A DNA stretch of 64,000 nt from NCBI GenBank assembly GCA_011009095.1, contig VTPC01001939.1:1-64000 (forward strand). The letters are read 5' to 3'. Source of the DNA: Ignelater luminosus. Lineage: Eukaryota; Arthropoda; Insecta; Coleoptera; Elateridae. Shown here piece by piece: positions 46,810 through 57,410 of the stretch. Position 1 is the stretch's first letter. Each line of letters starts with the position of its first letter. A program made the position numbers and the translations under genes. Below the pieces are notes generated by a model. It had not been told where the DNA came from. It saw only the letters and a list, made by a program, of their open reading frames with translations, and did not search any database.

Positions 46810-48725
46810 AGTCTCAACTTTACTTCATTATCATCAATAAAAACCTGAAACTATGCTCACTAAGACTTAAAAACTGTAAAAACAGCACTACATTTAACAA
46901 CCGAACTTTACAGTTCATTCACACATCTGCACAGCTGTACATTTTCTGTCAAATTTTATTATGTGATTTAAATTTGGCGCGCGCCATCTACTACAGATCA
47001 TGCATAAATATTCCCTAAAAGGATCGCTGGGTTTAAGTACCACGTAGAGCTCTGCTTTGTAGAATAACAGCACAATAAATTCGGTGGTACTTCTAAGTAT
47101 CTATGGCAGGAAGTAACCCATTTTTTGTTGTAGCATTTGGAAAACAAGAGGTTGAGCTAAAAATTATTAAAGCTAAACAATAAGGTTCAGCAAATTAAGT
47201 TTTATATAGACAAGATTTTGAAACTAAAGAGAAGATCCTTATATGAATAGCATTAAGTAGAAGAAGTAAGAGGTTGAACCGAACTACCGCGTCAGGAAAA
47301 CAACAGCTCAAAGTCATACAGATGTCTTCTTAACAATTACTTAGCTTAGACAACCACTCACATAGAGAAAACAAGTACAAAATTTATTATGGAGGCTGAA
47401 ACATCCATTAATTGGCATCCAACAATGAAAATCTCTAAATTGCACGTCCCGTTTTTCTGGAAGGACAAACGGAGATGTAAATAGATTTACTAGCGCTGTA
47501 GGAAAGGACAAAGACTGCAACTTACAATTAGTGTCGAACAATTTGGTGGATAGGAATAGAAGCCGCCGTCGAAGAATAGAAAAAAGTCATCGGCATCTTA
47601 AGAGGCACATACAAACCATCAAAACCAGTGTTGCAAGAGTAGAATGAAAATACTTCTACAGGCATTTTTGGTAATATGTGCGTTTTTCCAAAATCAAAGA
47701 TAAACTCGGGGAAATCATACAGTTAGATATAATATACAGCCTTTTGCAGTAAAGTAAATGCTCATGACGAACTTTTGCAACATGATCAAGCAGTGAGACG
47801 AAGTTTATTCTGCCGATAGAACACTGAATGAGAAAGACACGATGAAGTTCAACATAAATGATAAAAGCTTTAAACATACAGTTGCGTGTTTTGTAGATGT
47901 TTCAGATATAACGAGAAGACAAGCAAAAGCAAAACAATACTGCGATTGCTTTTCATAAACCGCTTGCTGCGAGTAAAAGAATGTTAAAACGTCTAACAAA
48001 AAACAGAATTCTTCAGTATCGCAAAAAAAAACGTGCGACACCAATTAGATAAAATTAAGAAATTGAAAATATAAGAAGTCATTTTTCTCCGTCTCTGCAA
48101 ATAATTGCAATGAAGTAGCTAATGCAGATACAAGAGCCCAAGCTAGCATCTCAGGACGAAGACTACGGATCCAATAAACGAAACTTGCGAGTGCCGAAGA
48201 GACGCTAACATACGCAGACGTGGTAGCAAGACCCTCCTTTAAGGCAAAATGTGTGTAGTTCCAAACCAGTTAATAATATTATCAAAATTGCAAAGACCTA
48301 GAGCTTTTAGAAGCAAATATAGTGATAGATGTGCTGCAACACAAATGATGCTTCGCAAACTGTCACATCTAGCCTTCAACGGACTGACTTTTTTAATTTT
48401 ACATTTTGTTAATTGCGTTGTCACCTATCTTTCCTTTGTGATTTTATCTATTTGTTTAATATATCATTTAACGTAAATACTCGTTTTTTTAAATTTATAC
48501 TATTTTGTTCAACCCAGGCCGTCTTTTACAGTGTACAAGATGTGTCCTAATTATTTCCAATCAAGGAGGGGAGTTCCACAGTAATGTCTGTAGCTTCTTG
48601 TTCTTTATTTTATTAAAGGTATTTCAAATTTCTTTTGTAATTCGGGGATTCCCCGCACTGATATTGCGGGTGAATGCGTAAAATGCACTGTTTTTATTAA
48701 TTGATCGTATTGTGAGTTTCAAAAT
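46810..48725. other. Mostly unassigned; weak THAP/P-element-like hint
   Basis: Between about 47440 and 47640 one plus frame stays open and reads DRNRSRRRRIEKSHRHLKRH then IQTIKTSVARVE. This is a basic, coiled-coil-like stretch of the kind that follows THAP domains in P-element-like transposases. A further open stretch near 47815-47955 has no firm match. The evidence is too thin for a gene call. The remainder is AT-rich. Confidence 0.3.
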
Positions 48726-49010
48726 GAGTGCCGTGGCACGTTTTGATAATAGTAAGCCCCTTACAGATGAGAAAATGCTATATTAACTTGAGAATGATGT
48801 TCCCGATGTGGAAAATTATGAAGTAGATACAAGTAATATAGAAGTCGATGTCGTGTCTGAAGTAGATGAAGAGGATTATGTTATTGTCGCTAATCAGGAG
48901 ACGTGTGCCAAGGTTGAAAACATTGCAGAATCCAGCAGTTACGCTAAAGGTCTTTTACAATATGTGGCATAAGGTGGAACCAAATGGTCCAAAATACCAA
49001 CATTCGGAAA
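48724..49010 (+). pseudogene. piggyBac-type transposase N-terminal fragment (tentative)
   Basis: An ATG at 48724 opens MSAVARFDNSKPLTDEKML, a stop, then ENDVPDVENYEVDTSNIEV with an acidic run VVSEVDEEDYV. A second stop precedes GGTKWSKIPTFGK near 48973-49010. Acidic N-termini followed by a GT.W...P motif are common in piggyBac-type transposases. The catalytic domain does not follow; unrelated sequence and a mariner do. Confidence 0.45.
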
Positions 49011-49248
49011 ATGTAACTCGGCCTTACAGCTTGTAGCTCAAGCATTTCAAGTATGGAAGATGCTTTTTTGCTATTTCTCAGTCCTTTTGCCTTTCTAGAC
49101 AATTGATACTTCAAGTACGAGCAAGAAATTCCTAATATTCTGTCATGGGGTCCGACTGGATCCTGGTTCGACTGCTACGTAATTTTACAACGCCCGCCCG
49201 TTGTAGGCTAGAACACGACTTCGAAAATAACGCGAATATGAATTTACC

Positions 49249-50516
49249 AGGTGTATACCTATGAAATGAGACTTTCAGCTATTAGACCACAGATGTCGCT
49301 AGGAGTATTTTTAAACTGTCCCAAATGTCTTATTTTTTTCGTCTGTCATCTGTCAACAATATTCAATTCATTGTTTGTGATGTTTCATACAACAACGCAT
49401 TTTTTTCGCTCTTAAAAATGTCGAATTTCGTGCCTTCAAACTACGATTTGCGGACATCGTTGATTTTCTGTTATCAATTGAAGAAAAACGCTTCTCAAGC
49501 TCATCAAATGCTTATAGAAGCTTACGGTGGACATGCTCTAAGCAGAGCACAGTGCTTCAGGTGGTTTGAAAAATTCCGAAGTGGTGATTTTAACGTGGAG
49601 AACGAGGAACGTGGCCGGCCACCGAAAAAGTTTGAGGACACCGAATTGCAAGCATTGTTGAATGAAGATGATGGTCAAACGCAAGAAATGATGGCAGAGC
49701 AGTTGGGAGTGACCCAAAAAACCATTTGCAAACGTTTGAAAGACATGGGCATGATTTTAAAGGTCGGAAGATGGGTGCCGCATGAACTGACTGAAAGGCA
49801 GCAAGAGAACCGAAAAACCACTTGTGAAATGCTGCTCTCCCGGTTCAAAAGGAAGTCTTTTTTGCATCGAATCGTTACGGGTGTATTTCTCCAATCCCAA
49901 GCGTAAACGATCGTATGGTCCGCCCGGCCACAAGCCAAAATCAACGGCCAAACCAAATCGCTTCGGCCGCAAGGCAATGCTGTGTGTTTTCTGGGATCAG
50001 CATGGTATGATTTGGTACGAGCTATTAAAACCAGGTGAAACAGTTGACGGTGCACGCTACCAACGACAATTGGCCGATTTGAACAGCGCTATACACCGAA
50101 AACGCCCAGAATATGCCGATCGGCGTCACAAAGTAATTTTTCTTGATGACAATGCACCACCACATCGAACAAGAGCGACCCGGGAATTGGTGGAGACGTA
50201 CGATTGGGAACCGCTGGTGCATGCGGCTTACTCACCAGACTTGGCGCCTTCCGATTATCATTTGTTTGCATCGATGGGCCACGCACTTTCCGAGCAGCGC
50301 TTCAATTCTCACGAAGAAGCCAAAAAAATGGCTCGATGATTGGTTTGCGGCCAAAGACGGCCACTTTTTTTGGCGCGGCATTCACAAATTGCCTGAGAGA
50401 TGGGTAAAATGTGTCGCTAGCGATGGCTATTATTTTGAAGATTAAATTTGTAACCATTTTTTGTTAATAAACGTTTAAAATTGAAAAAAAAAGTCTCATT
50501 TCATAGGTATACACCT
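49249..50516 (+). mobile_element. mariner element 1, near complete
   Basis: Perfect 27-bp inverted termini AGGTGTATACCTATGAAATG.. lie at 49249-49275 and 50490-50516. Total length is 1,268 bp, usual for mariner. The flanking TA is not clearly preserved (ta occurs a few bases outside each end). It encodes one transposase (49418-50445) disabled by a small deletion and a frameshift. The perfect termini indicate a comparatively recent arrival relative to its neighbours. Confidence 0.92.
49418..50445 (+). pseudogene. mariner D,D34D transposase, nearly intact
   Basis: The ATG at 49418 opens MSNFVPSNYDLRTSL. An N-terminal paired helix-turn-helix follows (ASQAHQMLIEAYGGHALSRA, RWFEKFRSGDFNVENEERG, then MMAEQLGVTQKTICKRL), then the WVPHEL motif. 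At about 49880-49884 a deletion of roughly 14 bases removes the GDEKW block and with it the first catalytic Asp, and shifts the frame. The second Asp is in FLDDNAPPH (codon 50148-50150), the third in SPDLAPSDYHLF (codon 50253-50255). Exactly 34 residues lie between them, giving D34D. One extra A in the run near 50325 shifts the frame again. The last frame ends in YYFED at the stop 50443-50445. Length matches the usual ~345 residues. Confidence 0.93.
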
Positions 50517-50796
50517 ATGTATGTGTTCAGTAAGCTCGATAGATTAGGAAACGACGAAGGAATTAATTTAACGCGACGGATGAACACATTTCTACGCGAT
50601 GACGAAGACATTTTTCAACCAAAGCGAGGGTTCACCAAGTTCGGCGAACACGCAATTGACACCGTAGACTATGTACCTATTTCGGCGCCTCTATATTGGC
50701 TTCCACAGTTTAATAGAGATTTCTCCGCAAAATCAAAAAAGAATCTGAAAACTTTTTGTAGTGGTACTACCCAAGAAGAACAGACATTTAAGGCTA
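50517..50796 (+). pseudogene. Ty3/gypsy pol relic, part 1 (segment before RT)
   Basis: A plus frame from about 50518 reads MNTFLRDDEDIFQPKRGF then FGEHAIDTVDYVPISAPLYW. This matches the segment just before gypsy RT (EHxIDTGdxxPIxxxPYR). After a frame change, LPKKNRHLRL leads directly to the TA where mariner 2 begins. It continues at 52074. The upstream edge coincides with the end of mariner 1, so gypsy sequence may also lie to its left, though I could not recognise any. Confidence 0.75.
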
Positions 50797-52073
50797 CGAG
50801 TGCGATTCAATAAGTACCCGTGTTAGAAATGAAGACACAATTTTTATCAAAAATTTTTTTTTTTATTTTTCAACATAGTCTCCTTTTAGAAATATACACA
50901 TCTCCCAACGTTCCTGCCATTTTTTAACCCCTCCAAAAAATAAGATTTGTCGAACTCTCCAAATTACGCCTTTATCTCGGCGATGACTCTTTTGAGCTAA
51001 ATTTTTTTCCCGCGAGCCATTTCTTCATGTTAGGAAACAAGAAAATCGTGTGAATACGGAGGTGCAGCAGCAATTCATAACGCAATTCTTGCAGTTTGGC
51101 GGCGACAACTCCGGATGAATGTGCTGGTGCGTTATCGTGGTGAAACAGCACCTCCTTTTTCGCCAAATGCGGCCGTGTCTCCTTCAATTTTTTGTCGAAG
51201 CTGTCTAATAACTCACTGTAGTATTGTCCAGTGATCGTTCTTCCTTTTTCTAAAAAATCCATGAGGATGACGCCGTTCGCATCCCAAAAAATCGTCGCCA
51301 TGACCTTTCCGGCCGATGGAACCATCTTCGCCTTCTTTGGAGCAGATTCACCGGGAGAAATCCATTGTTTTGATTGTTGTTTAGTTTCTGGTGTTTAATG
51401 ATGAATCCAGGTTTCATCAACGGCGACAACTCGACGCAAAAACTCCTTCGGATTTCGCTTCAATTGCTCCAAACACTGCTTCGAAGTTAACAGCCGCATC
51501 CGCTTGTTGTCCACCGTTAGCAATCGCGGCACCCATCGCGCCGACAATTTTTTCATCGCCAACTTATCATGTAAAATATTAATTGCCGTTCCGGTCGACA
51601 CACCTACGGCCTCTGCTACTTCACGCACTTTCGTTCGTCGATCAGCGAGAATCATGTCGTGGACTTTTTGAATGATTTCCTCGGTAACCACGTCTGCCGG
51701 GCGTCCTGGTCGCTCCTCATCAAAAACGGATGTTCGCCCACGTTTAAATTCGTTGAACCAATATCTAACTGTGGTCATATGTTAGATGGCAAAGTGTCTC
51801 CATAAACAGCATCCAACTTTGCCTTTATCTCCTCGCATTTTTTCCCATCCAAAAACAGAAAGCAAATTACCGAACGATACTGCTCTTTTTCCATCTTAGG
51901 TAAAATCACGAAACACGTCTTACTCAAATGGCTGTCAAATCCAAACTAACCTATCAATCAGTCTGCAATTTGTTATACCGTCGTTTGATAGATGGCAACA
52001 CACGATGATAACACCAACTTCCCTCAGGAACGCCTTCTGTCGTCAAACACGGGTACTTACTGAACAGCCCTCG
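50797..52073 (-). mobile_element. mariner element 2, complete in length
   Basis: Imperfect inverted termini of about 33 bp (CGAGTGCGATTCAATAAGTA on the left; reversed right end CGAGGGCTGTTCAGTAAGTA) bound a 1,277-bp element with TA on both sides (50795-50796 and 52074-52075). Removing the element and one TA rejoins gypsy codons as LRLCVDYRKLN, proving the exact insertion point. The transposase is on the minus strand at 51894-50863. Its termini have diverged more than those of mariner 1. Confidence 0.93.
50863..51894 (-). pseudogene. mariner transposase (element 2), broken
   Basis: The ATG (complement of 51892-51894) opens MEKEQYRSVICFLFLDGKK. A frameshift near 51780 leads to TTVRYWFNEFKRGRTSVFDE and ERPGRPADVV, then REVAEAVGVSTGTAINILHD, and WVPRLL in place of WVPHEL. 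The first catalytic Asp is intact in VDETWIHH, immediately followed by a stop at about 51397-51399. The next frame gives VMATIFWDANGVILMDFL and VLFHHDNAPAHSS (second Asp). At about 51046-51053 a deletion removes the PDLAPS segment of YSPDLAPSD and shifts the frame, so the third motif is destroyed. The end reads KWQERWEMCI and DYVEK, with a stop at 50863-50865. The length of 1,032 bases fits the family. Confidence 0.92.
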
Positions 52074-52960
52074 TATGTGTTGATTATCGGAAGCTGAACG
52101 CAATAACGTTGCCGAGTCTGCAAGCTAAACGTTGCAATTAATAGATCATTTTGGGGTCCTTCTTACCGATCAAACTCTGACTGTTTGTTTGGACAATCTA
52201 ATAGCAATTCAGATACCCTATAGTTACTACGCCGAACAGATCGAGTAATCAAGCGTAATTTCTGTAATATTCTCATAAAAAAAAAAAAATTCTTTCAAAT
52301 TGACAATTTGTGTACAAGTGGTGTAAATGGGTTGCTGCAGACAACCTGTCAACTTGAGGAAATTTTCCCGTCTCTAGAAATACCATGAGAATTGCTACTC
52401 TGTCTAGGCAGAGATAGATCAACATTTACAAGACTTAAATGTTGTGTTAGAGAGAATACATTTATTTAAAGGAAACAAAAACGTCTGAAGGTATGTAAAC
52501 GAACCTGCTATCGAAACTCCCCATACAGACGACTTGTTCAAACATTGTTGGAATTTGCAAAACCGTTATCTAATCTGACGAAGAAAGACTCTTCGTGGAA
52601 GTGGATAGAAGGAGAACAAAACACTTCTGATTCTCTAAATAGCTCGCTAACGTCTCCTCCTGTGTTACAACAGGCAACAGCCGTATACGCTGTGCGCTGA
52701 CGCTAGCAACTACGCTTTGAGAGCTGTACTATCGTAGGGTGGAGAACCTGAAGATCAGAACAACAGAAAAAGAAGCTCTCGCAGTAAAGAACTTTCGTGG
52801 ATACATCAAGGCTCAAACTCTGTCTCAGCCTGTTTACCTGAAGCTAATGTACACTCCTAGAAAAATAAAAATAGTCACTGATACGTCATCCAACTACCAG
52901 AGAATGACTTCACTGTGATCATCGACGTACCTACTCAAAAACGAAAAATGGTTGGCCTCG
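52074..52960 (+). pseudogene. Ty3/gypsy pol relic, part 2 (RT and RNase H)
   Basis: Starting at the TA, CVDYRKLNAITLPSLQAK is the conserved RT start of Ty3/gypsy. After a decayed and shortened middle, EIDQHLQDLNVVLERI HLFK near 52417-52470 matches the HLxHLxxVLxRL block after the YxDD box, which itself was not found. The RT C-terminal and RNase H region is readable in pieces near 52555-52870: TKKDSSWKWIEGEQN, then CADASNYALRAVLS (52692-52733) and TEKEALAVKNFRGYIKAQ. DASNYALxAVL carries the first RNase H Asp. Stops and shifts are frequent. No integrase or LTR was identified downstream. Confidence 0.8.
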
Positions 52961-55000
52961 GAAATGATTTCTAGCCTACCAGTCTCGGTTTGTGAATTAC
53001 GCCAGAGGCAAAGTGTGTCAAGGACGTTTGTGATTTACAAACTCACTTATAGTTAATATATTCTCTGCTTTTGTGTCATAAATGTTGTAGATATATTATT
53101 TAAGCTGAGAAAATCAAATTGTTATTGCTTTACAAAGAACACTTGTTTACTGTAGACTTCAGAAAATTTCGCGCAGCTGTTGATACAAGTGCTCACGGTC
53201 TGTTTCTTTGGAATTATTGCTTGTTAACTAGTAAACTCTAGCAAATAGTAGTCAGAGCATCAATCCTAATGATTGTTGTTTCCTACATGATTATTTCTTT
53301 TTAGTTTTCCTTAGTATCAGGGCACTAAATAGTTAATCTACATAAAGCAGCTTTGTATTTTTCAAATCCTGCATCGTTATAGTAAAAGTCAAATTAGATA
53401 TTATCGTATTACATATTGTGGAAGAAGTACACCTTACCACTTGTAAAAATGCTTTTTTATAAATAGAAAGGAAAACTATTTTCATTCATTATTTCCAAGC
53501 GTACGTAGGCCGTACAATAACATAAAAAGCGCTCATCTCTTATCTTTACTTTATTTAAAAAACCAACAATAAATATCACAGTATAAGAATAACTGAAAAT
53601 CTTACTTACTTAAACAAATTGGGATGTACATCCCACAGCATACAAAAGGCTTCAACTGCTTGAAGGTATACAAGATGATCTTTTTTAAACCATTACAAAC
53701 TGTGATGTATATAAAGGTAATTACAGCATTAGCACAAAGTTTTGCAGGTTCTTAAATCTAGAGTTAGTTCAACAAAATCAGTTCTTGCATTTTTGTTTTT
53801 ATGTATATATCATTTTTGTTTTCATATTGGAAACAATCCTAAGTTTAATTTCTTGTGCTTATTACTGCAGCAATGGGAGTTTGCGTTACGTGATTGTGGA
53901 CTCTTATGAATATTTATTTATTTTTTTTTCTTGATGTAATGTTAACATGAATTTTCTACAAAAATCATTGATTTCAAGAAATTCTGAAGGCCAAGTATTT
54001 AAATTTTAGGATTTCCACAGAACTTTTTCTGGGGTACAGATTCTTCCTGTTTGACTACACTAACTAAGGTATAACGTTGACGATTAAATACAAAATCTGC
54101 AAGTAGCTGGTTTTAAATGGTTTTTCAGGGTCTTTCATTCTATATTTGAAATTTGGTTCGGCTAGATTTTCCTTTAAACACGCTGATCAGGGTATCAGAA
54201 TTTGTCTTTTGCTATAAATTGCATCTAATGCTAACAGATGAAGAATAGAGTTTGAGTCATTCAGTATTTTTGGCTGCAGCCAGAAGAATACGCCATTGCA
54301 TTGAATTGTTGCATTGGACCCATCATTTAGTGAAAAACATTATTTACAACGCCTCTATTGACTTAACCTGTAACTGGTAACGTGGAAAGTTTTCACACTA
54401 TCAGTGACGTGGAGCCTGATGGACTCCTGCTCTTTTTCAATTAAAGATTTTTCTATTACTATAACTTTAACAAGACTGATCTTAAGTGAGGGATAATCGG
54501 GAGCGTTAGTTGGAAATACTGATAACTTTTAGACTCCGCAAAGTACATTCACGAAAAGTTTCTGAGGAGTCTGCTAGATTCCTCGTCATCAATTGAAATA
54601 GGTTTAACCAAAAAAAAAGTGAAATTAGAAATCCTATAGTCGAGATGTTAAAGAGCTAAGATTAGTCATGACTTATGAGAAATTCTTGAAACATTCCCAT
54701 TTTATATCTAGAATGTAAATCACGAAAGTGTTTTTTTCGTGAAAAGATAAAACTAACTGTCGTTCATAAATAATTAAACATGAGCCAATTCACAGCTACG
54801 TCATAAGCAAAAATCTATACAATGAATCTGAAATCCTTAACAGTCAATTTCTAGCTGTCAAATCTATGAGTAGAGTGGTTTTTGAGAAAACTTTCCAGGT
54901 TAGTTTTATCGATGAATATGACTAAAGCTTAGCAATTGAATATTAAAATACCCATTATTATAATTACATGAAAATAATGTGACAAATCACTAATCACTTA
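52960..55000. other. AT-rich stretch, no gene recognised
   Basis: About 2 kb following the gypsy relic. I could not recognise integrase, LTR or another element in it. Short frames only. Confidence 0.5.
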
Positions 55001-55029
55001 GGGAAATAGCAATGCAGTTGGGTGTATAA

Positions 55030-55640
55030 AAAACCGGTTTCATTGCACAATCGAAAGAAAAAGAATTAGCAGTAGTACGGAAAACAAACTAAGGTATGAA
55101 AGATCAAGATCAAATTCGTGCAGAATTCTTCATTAAAATACGACTACAAAAAGCTAATCTTTATGGAAAATTGGAAACTTGCAAACCCTTGCTTTGGTGA
55201 GTTAACAAGAAAACAAAAACGGTTAGAGTGGGCAACAAAACATCCGAATTAAACAGATGCTAATTGAATCAAGGTTGAAGATTTTAAGTGTTTGGAACGA
55301 AAAGGGAAAACATAGTCGGAAAAATAACAACGAAGGAATCTGCTTGAAGAGGTGGAAGTATTATGGCGTGGGTTTGTTTCAATGCCGAAAAAAGTAGAAC
55401 TGATAAGAACAAATGACGCTCTAAATAGAAAAGGATACAAATATATCTTTAAAAACTGTTCGGTCTCTGTGGTCTTTGTTTAATTGGACATAACTCCATA
55501 ATGCAGCAAGATGATGATCCAGAAAAGCTTTTTACTAAAAAATATGATTTAGCTTCAGAAGGTCCTGATTCGAACCCTATTGAGCTACTATGTGTTGAAC
55601 TCAACAGACGAGTAAGAAGTAAATGCCCAAAATTGATTTA
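55030..55640 (+). pseudogene. Tc1-type transposase relic
   Basis: Blocks in changing frames follow Tc1 order: IRLQKANLYGKLETCKPLL (about 55138-55195), LTRKQKRLEWATKHPN (about 55200-55250), a segment with EVEVLWRGF near 55350, NRKGYKYIFKN (about 55426), then QQDDDPEKLFTKK (about 55504-55545) and SEGPDSNPIELLCVELNRRV (about 55555-55615). In Tc1 transposases the corresponding blocks are QQDNDPKHTS, with the second catalytic Asp, and SPDLNPIENLW, with the last acid (E). Those two are retained; the first (W/SDE) segment is not clear. Terminal repeats were not identified. Confidence 0.78.
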
Positions 55641-56089
55641 TTTTTATAATTAATTAAGACAAATTTGTTGTTTTGTATTTTGTCTCAATAAATATTTGTG
55701 TTCACGCTTAAGCCATACTGCTTTGTAACTCAAACATAAACTTTTTGATCGCACTATACGTAGTATAAAAATTTCTGACAGTTAGCTTGTAATAAACATT
55801 ATTAAAAAAAATTAATGTCTGCAAATTTTGTAACATTGAATGTTACAGAGAAATATTTTTTTCTTCTTGGGTTTTGGACAATATCTTTTTTTGTGCAAAG
55901 CCGAGTAGTTTTGTTTTGGGAAAGGCAGGAAGCGAAACAGCTACCGCTCTGTTTAGCTTATATAGTTCGGAACAAACGTCTTGGTCAAGCGCATTAACAG
56001 ATTTTTCTAATACATTCTCTAGTTTCAAATAAAATGCTACAAAAATTTGGGCCAGTTTAGCATGCAAGCAATGCTTTTGACGTTTTCAA

Positions 56090-56240
56090 AGACACGTGTT
56101 CGCATTTAGCTTTCTTTAGAAAGTCAGTGGAAGGCAAAACTCGATTTTAGTCCGATCCGTGTTTGTCTTTAGCTGCCTTAAGAAGGTTAGTGGAAGACGC
56201 AGCCCGACTTTAGGTTACTGCAGGTGGCTCATTAGAGGGT
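56090..56240 (-). repeat. Dispersed, inverted units of the 24-26 kb satellite
   Basis: Read on the minus strand, this segment gives cttccactaaccttcttaaggcagctaaagacaaacacgg and then ttgccttccactgactttct.aagaaagctaaatgcgaacacg. These match the unit of the 24000-26290 array in sequence and spacing (about 80 bp). The core ccacctgcagtaac near 56215-56228 matches the array's gccacctgcggtggc. At least one and a half units are present, 30 kb away and in opposite orientation. Confidence 0.8.
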
Positions 56241-56244
56241 ATAG

Positions 56245-57080
56245 TCTGACCAGTTGAATAACCAGCTTTTTGAGAGGTCTTCAGCTGGTGACCACACCCG
56301 TTTCGACTTCGAGCCTAACGTTCAGGGTATTCACGGATATATCACGAGACTCACCAACGCATGGTTTTGTTACGATTGGTCTTCCACCGAGCGGGGACAA
56401 GGCCATACCCGTGTATGATGTTTCAAGGTATTGCCTGCCACATTTGTAAACTTTGTTTATTTTGAGTACTTCATTCTTTTGAGCAAGGCTTATAATTAAA
56501 AACTGTTGTTCTAGAAGTGTATCGTGCGTTAATAACTTTAAAGGACTTTGTTAACGATCATTTTTTTAATCAAAAACAATCAAAAATTATCGATTGTTTT
56601 AAGAAATAGTTTTGTGTTCTAGTTCTGTATTAGTATCTTCTTGTATGTATTTGTATACAAATAATCTTTATGAAGTTAATTAATTTCTATATTCTTTTTC
56701 TATGGAACGTTTCTACTTTATCTTTTTCTGTGTATTTCTATAACTCAAAATTTTTATAACTCGAAATTTCTATATCTCGAATTTTTTTCATTGTACAATT
56801 GAGATTCGACTTAAGAAAGTTCGACTGAATTCAACTTTGTGTCTTTAGCCTCCGCGTTACCATTTTAGGCAGACTGCTTAATCCCTAGAATAATGCACAA
56901 AGAAGTATATATCTAAGAACTTTTCTTAATTCCTTCATTTAAGTACTACAGGACAGGACTCATTTCCTAATTTCTTGGAAACCCTAATGTGTTCTTGCCC
57001 TTATTCGAAATACTTTAAACAGCAAAAACTTTAGTATTACTCAGGTTAGTTAACAGTTCTGTTGTCTTGAGCATATCTTT
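56245..57080. other. Unassigned spacer upstream of the hAT relic
   Basis: The first 150 bp (about 56250-56420) are moderately GC-rich and carry no motif I recognise. The rest is AT-rich. The left terminus of the hAT element should lie here, but I could not pick it out. Confidence 0.4.
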
Positions 57081-57084
57081 AACA

Positions 57085-57195
57085 ATGCCAAAAGTCGGTA
57101 GTTCTCAGTCGGAGCTCATTAGAAGGTGGTTGAAAACATAGAAGTGCTTTAAATATGATGGAACTGCCGTGCTCTGCTGTGTATGTGAAAAACAG
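57085..57195 (+). pseudogene. hAT transposase relic, exon 1 (zinc-finger start)
   Basis: The ATG at 57085 opens MPKVGSSQSELIRRWLKT, then a TAG, then KCFKYDGTAVLCCVCEKQ. The CxxC pair is the first half of the BED-like zinc finger used by hAT transposases related to CGGBP1/ZBED proteins. The exon ends phase 0 at a consensus donor, CAG|GTATGT (57196). It joins in frame to IAVTKKFQLDQHIDTG in exon 2 at 59963, whose HIDTGPH supplies the histidine pair. The in-frame stop shows decay. Confidence 0.8.
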
Positions 57196-57410
57196 GTATG
57201 TATATGTTGGAGACAGACGGCAAATTCGGCCCGTGGCCTATATATTTGGACATATCGCCATCTGCCCATAGCAGAATTGCCTTAATAACGATACAATTCG
57301 GCATCTGGCTAACTCAATTTGATCGCATCCCGAAATGTTAGTTTGCGCTTTGGTCATTCGACAAAAACGATTATTGAATTAAAACAAATTCATTATATGC
57401 ATTATTTATT

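Noticed and set aside
47270-48044. Possible THAP/P-element transposase
   Set aside because: Only a basic coiled-coil-like stretch and a loose CxxxF hint were seen. No C2CH module or DDE block could be confirmed.
49675-50055. 126-codon minus-strand frame and other minus frames over mariner 1
   Set aside because: They are antisense shadows of the plus-strand transposase, whose domains are unambiguous.
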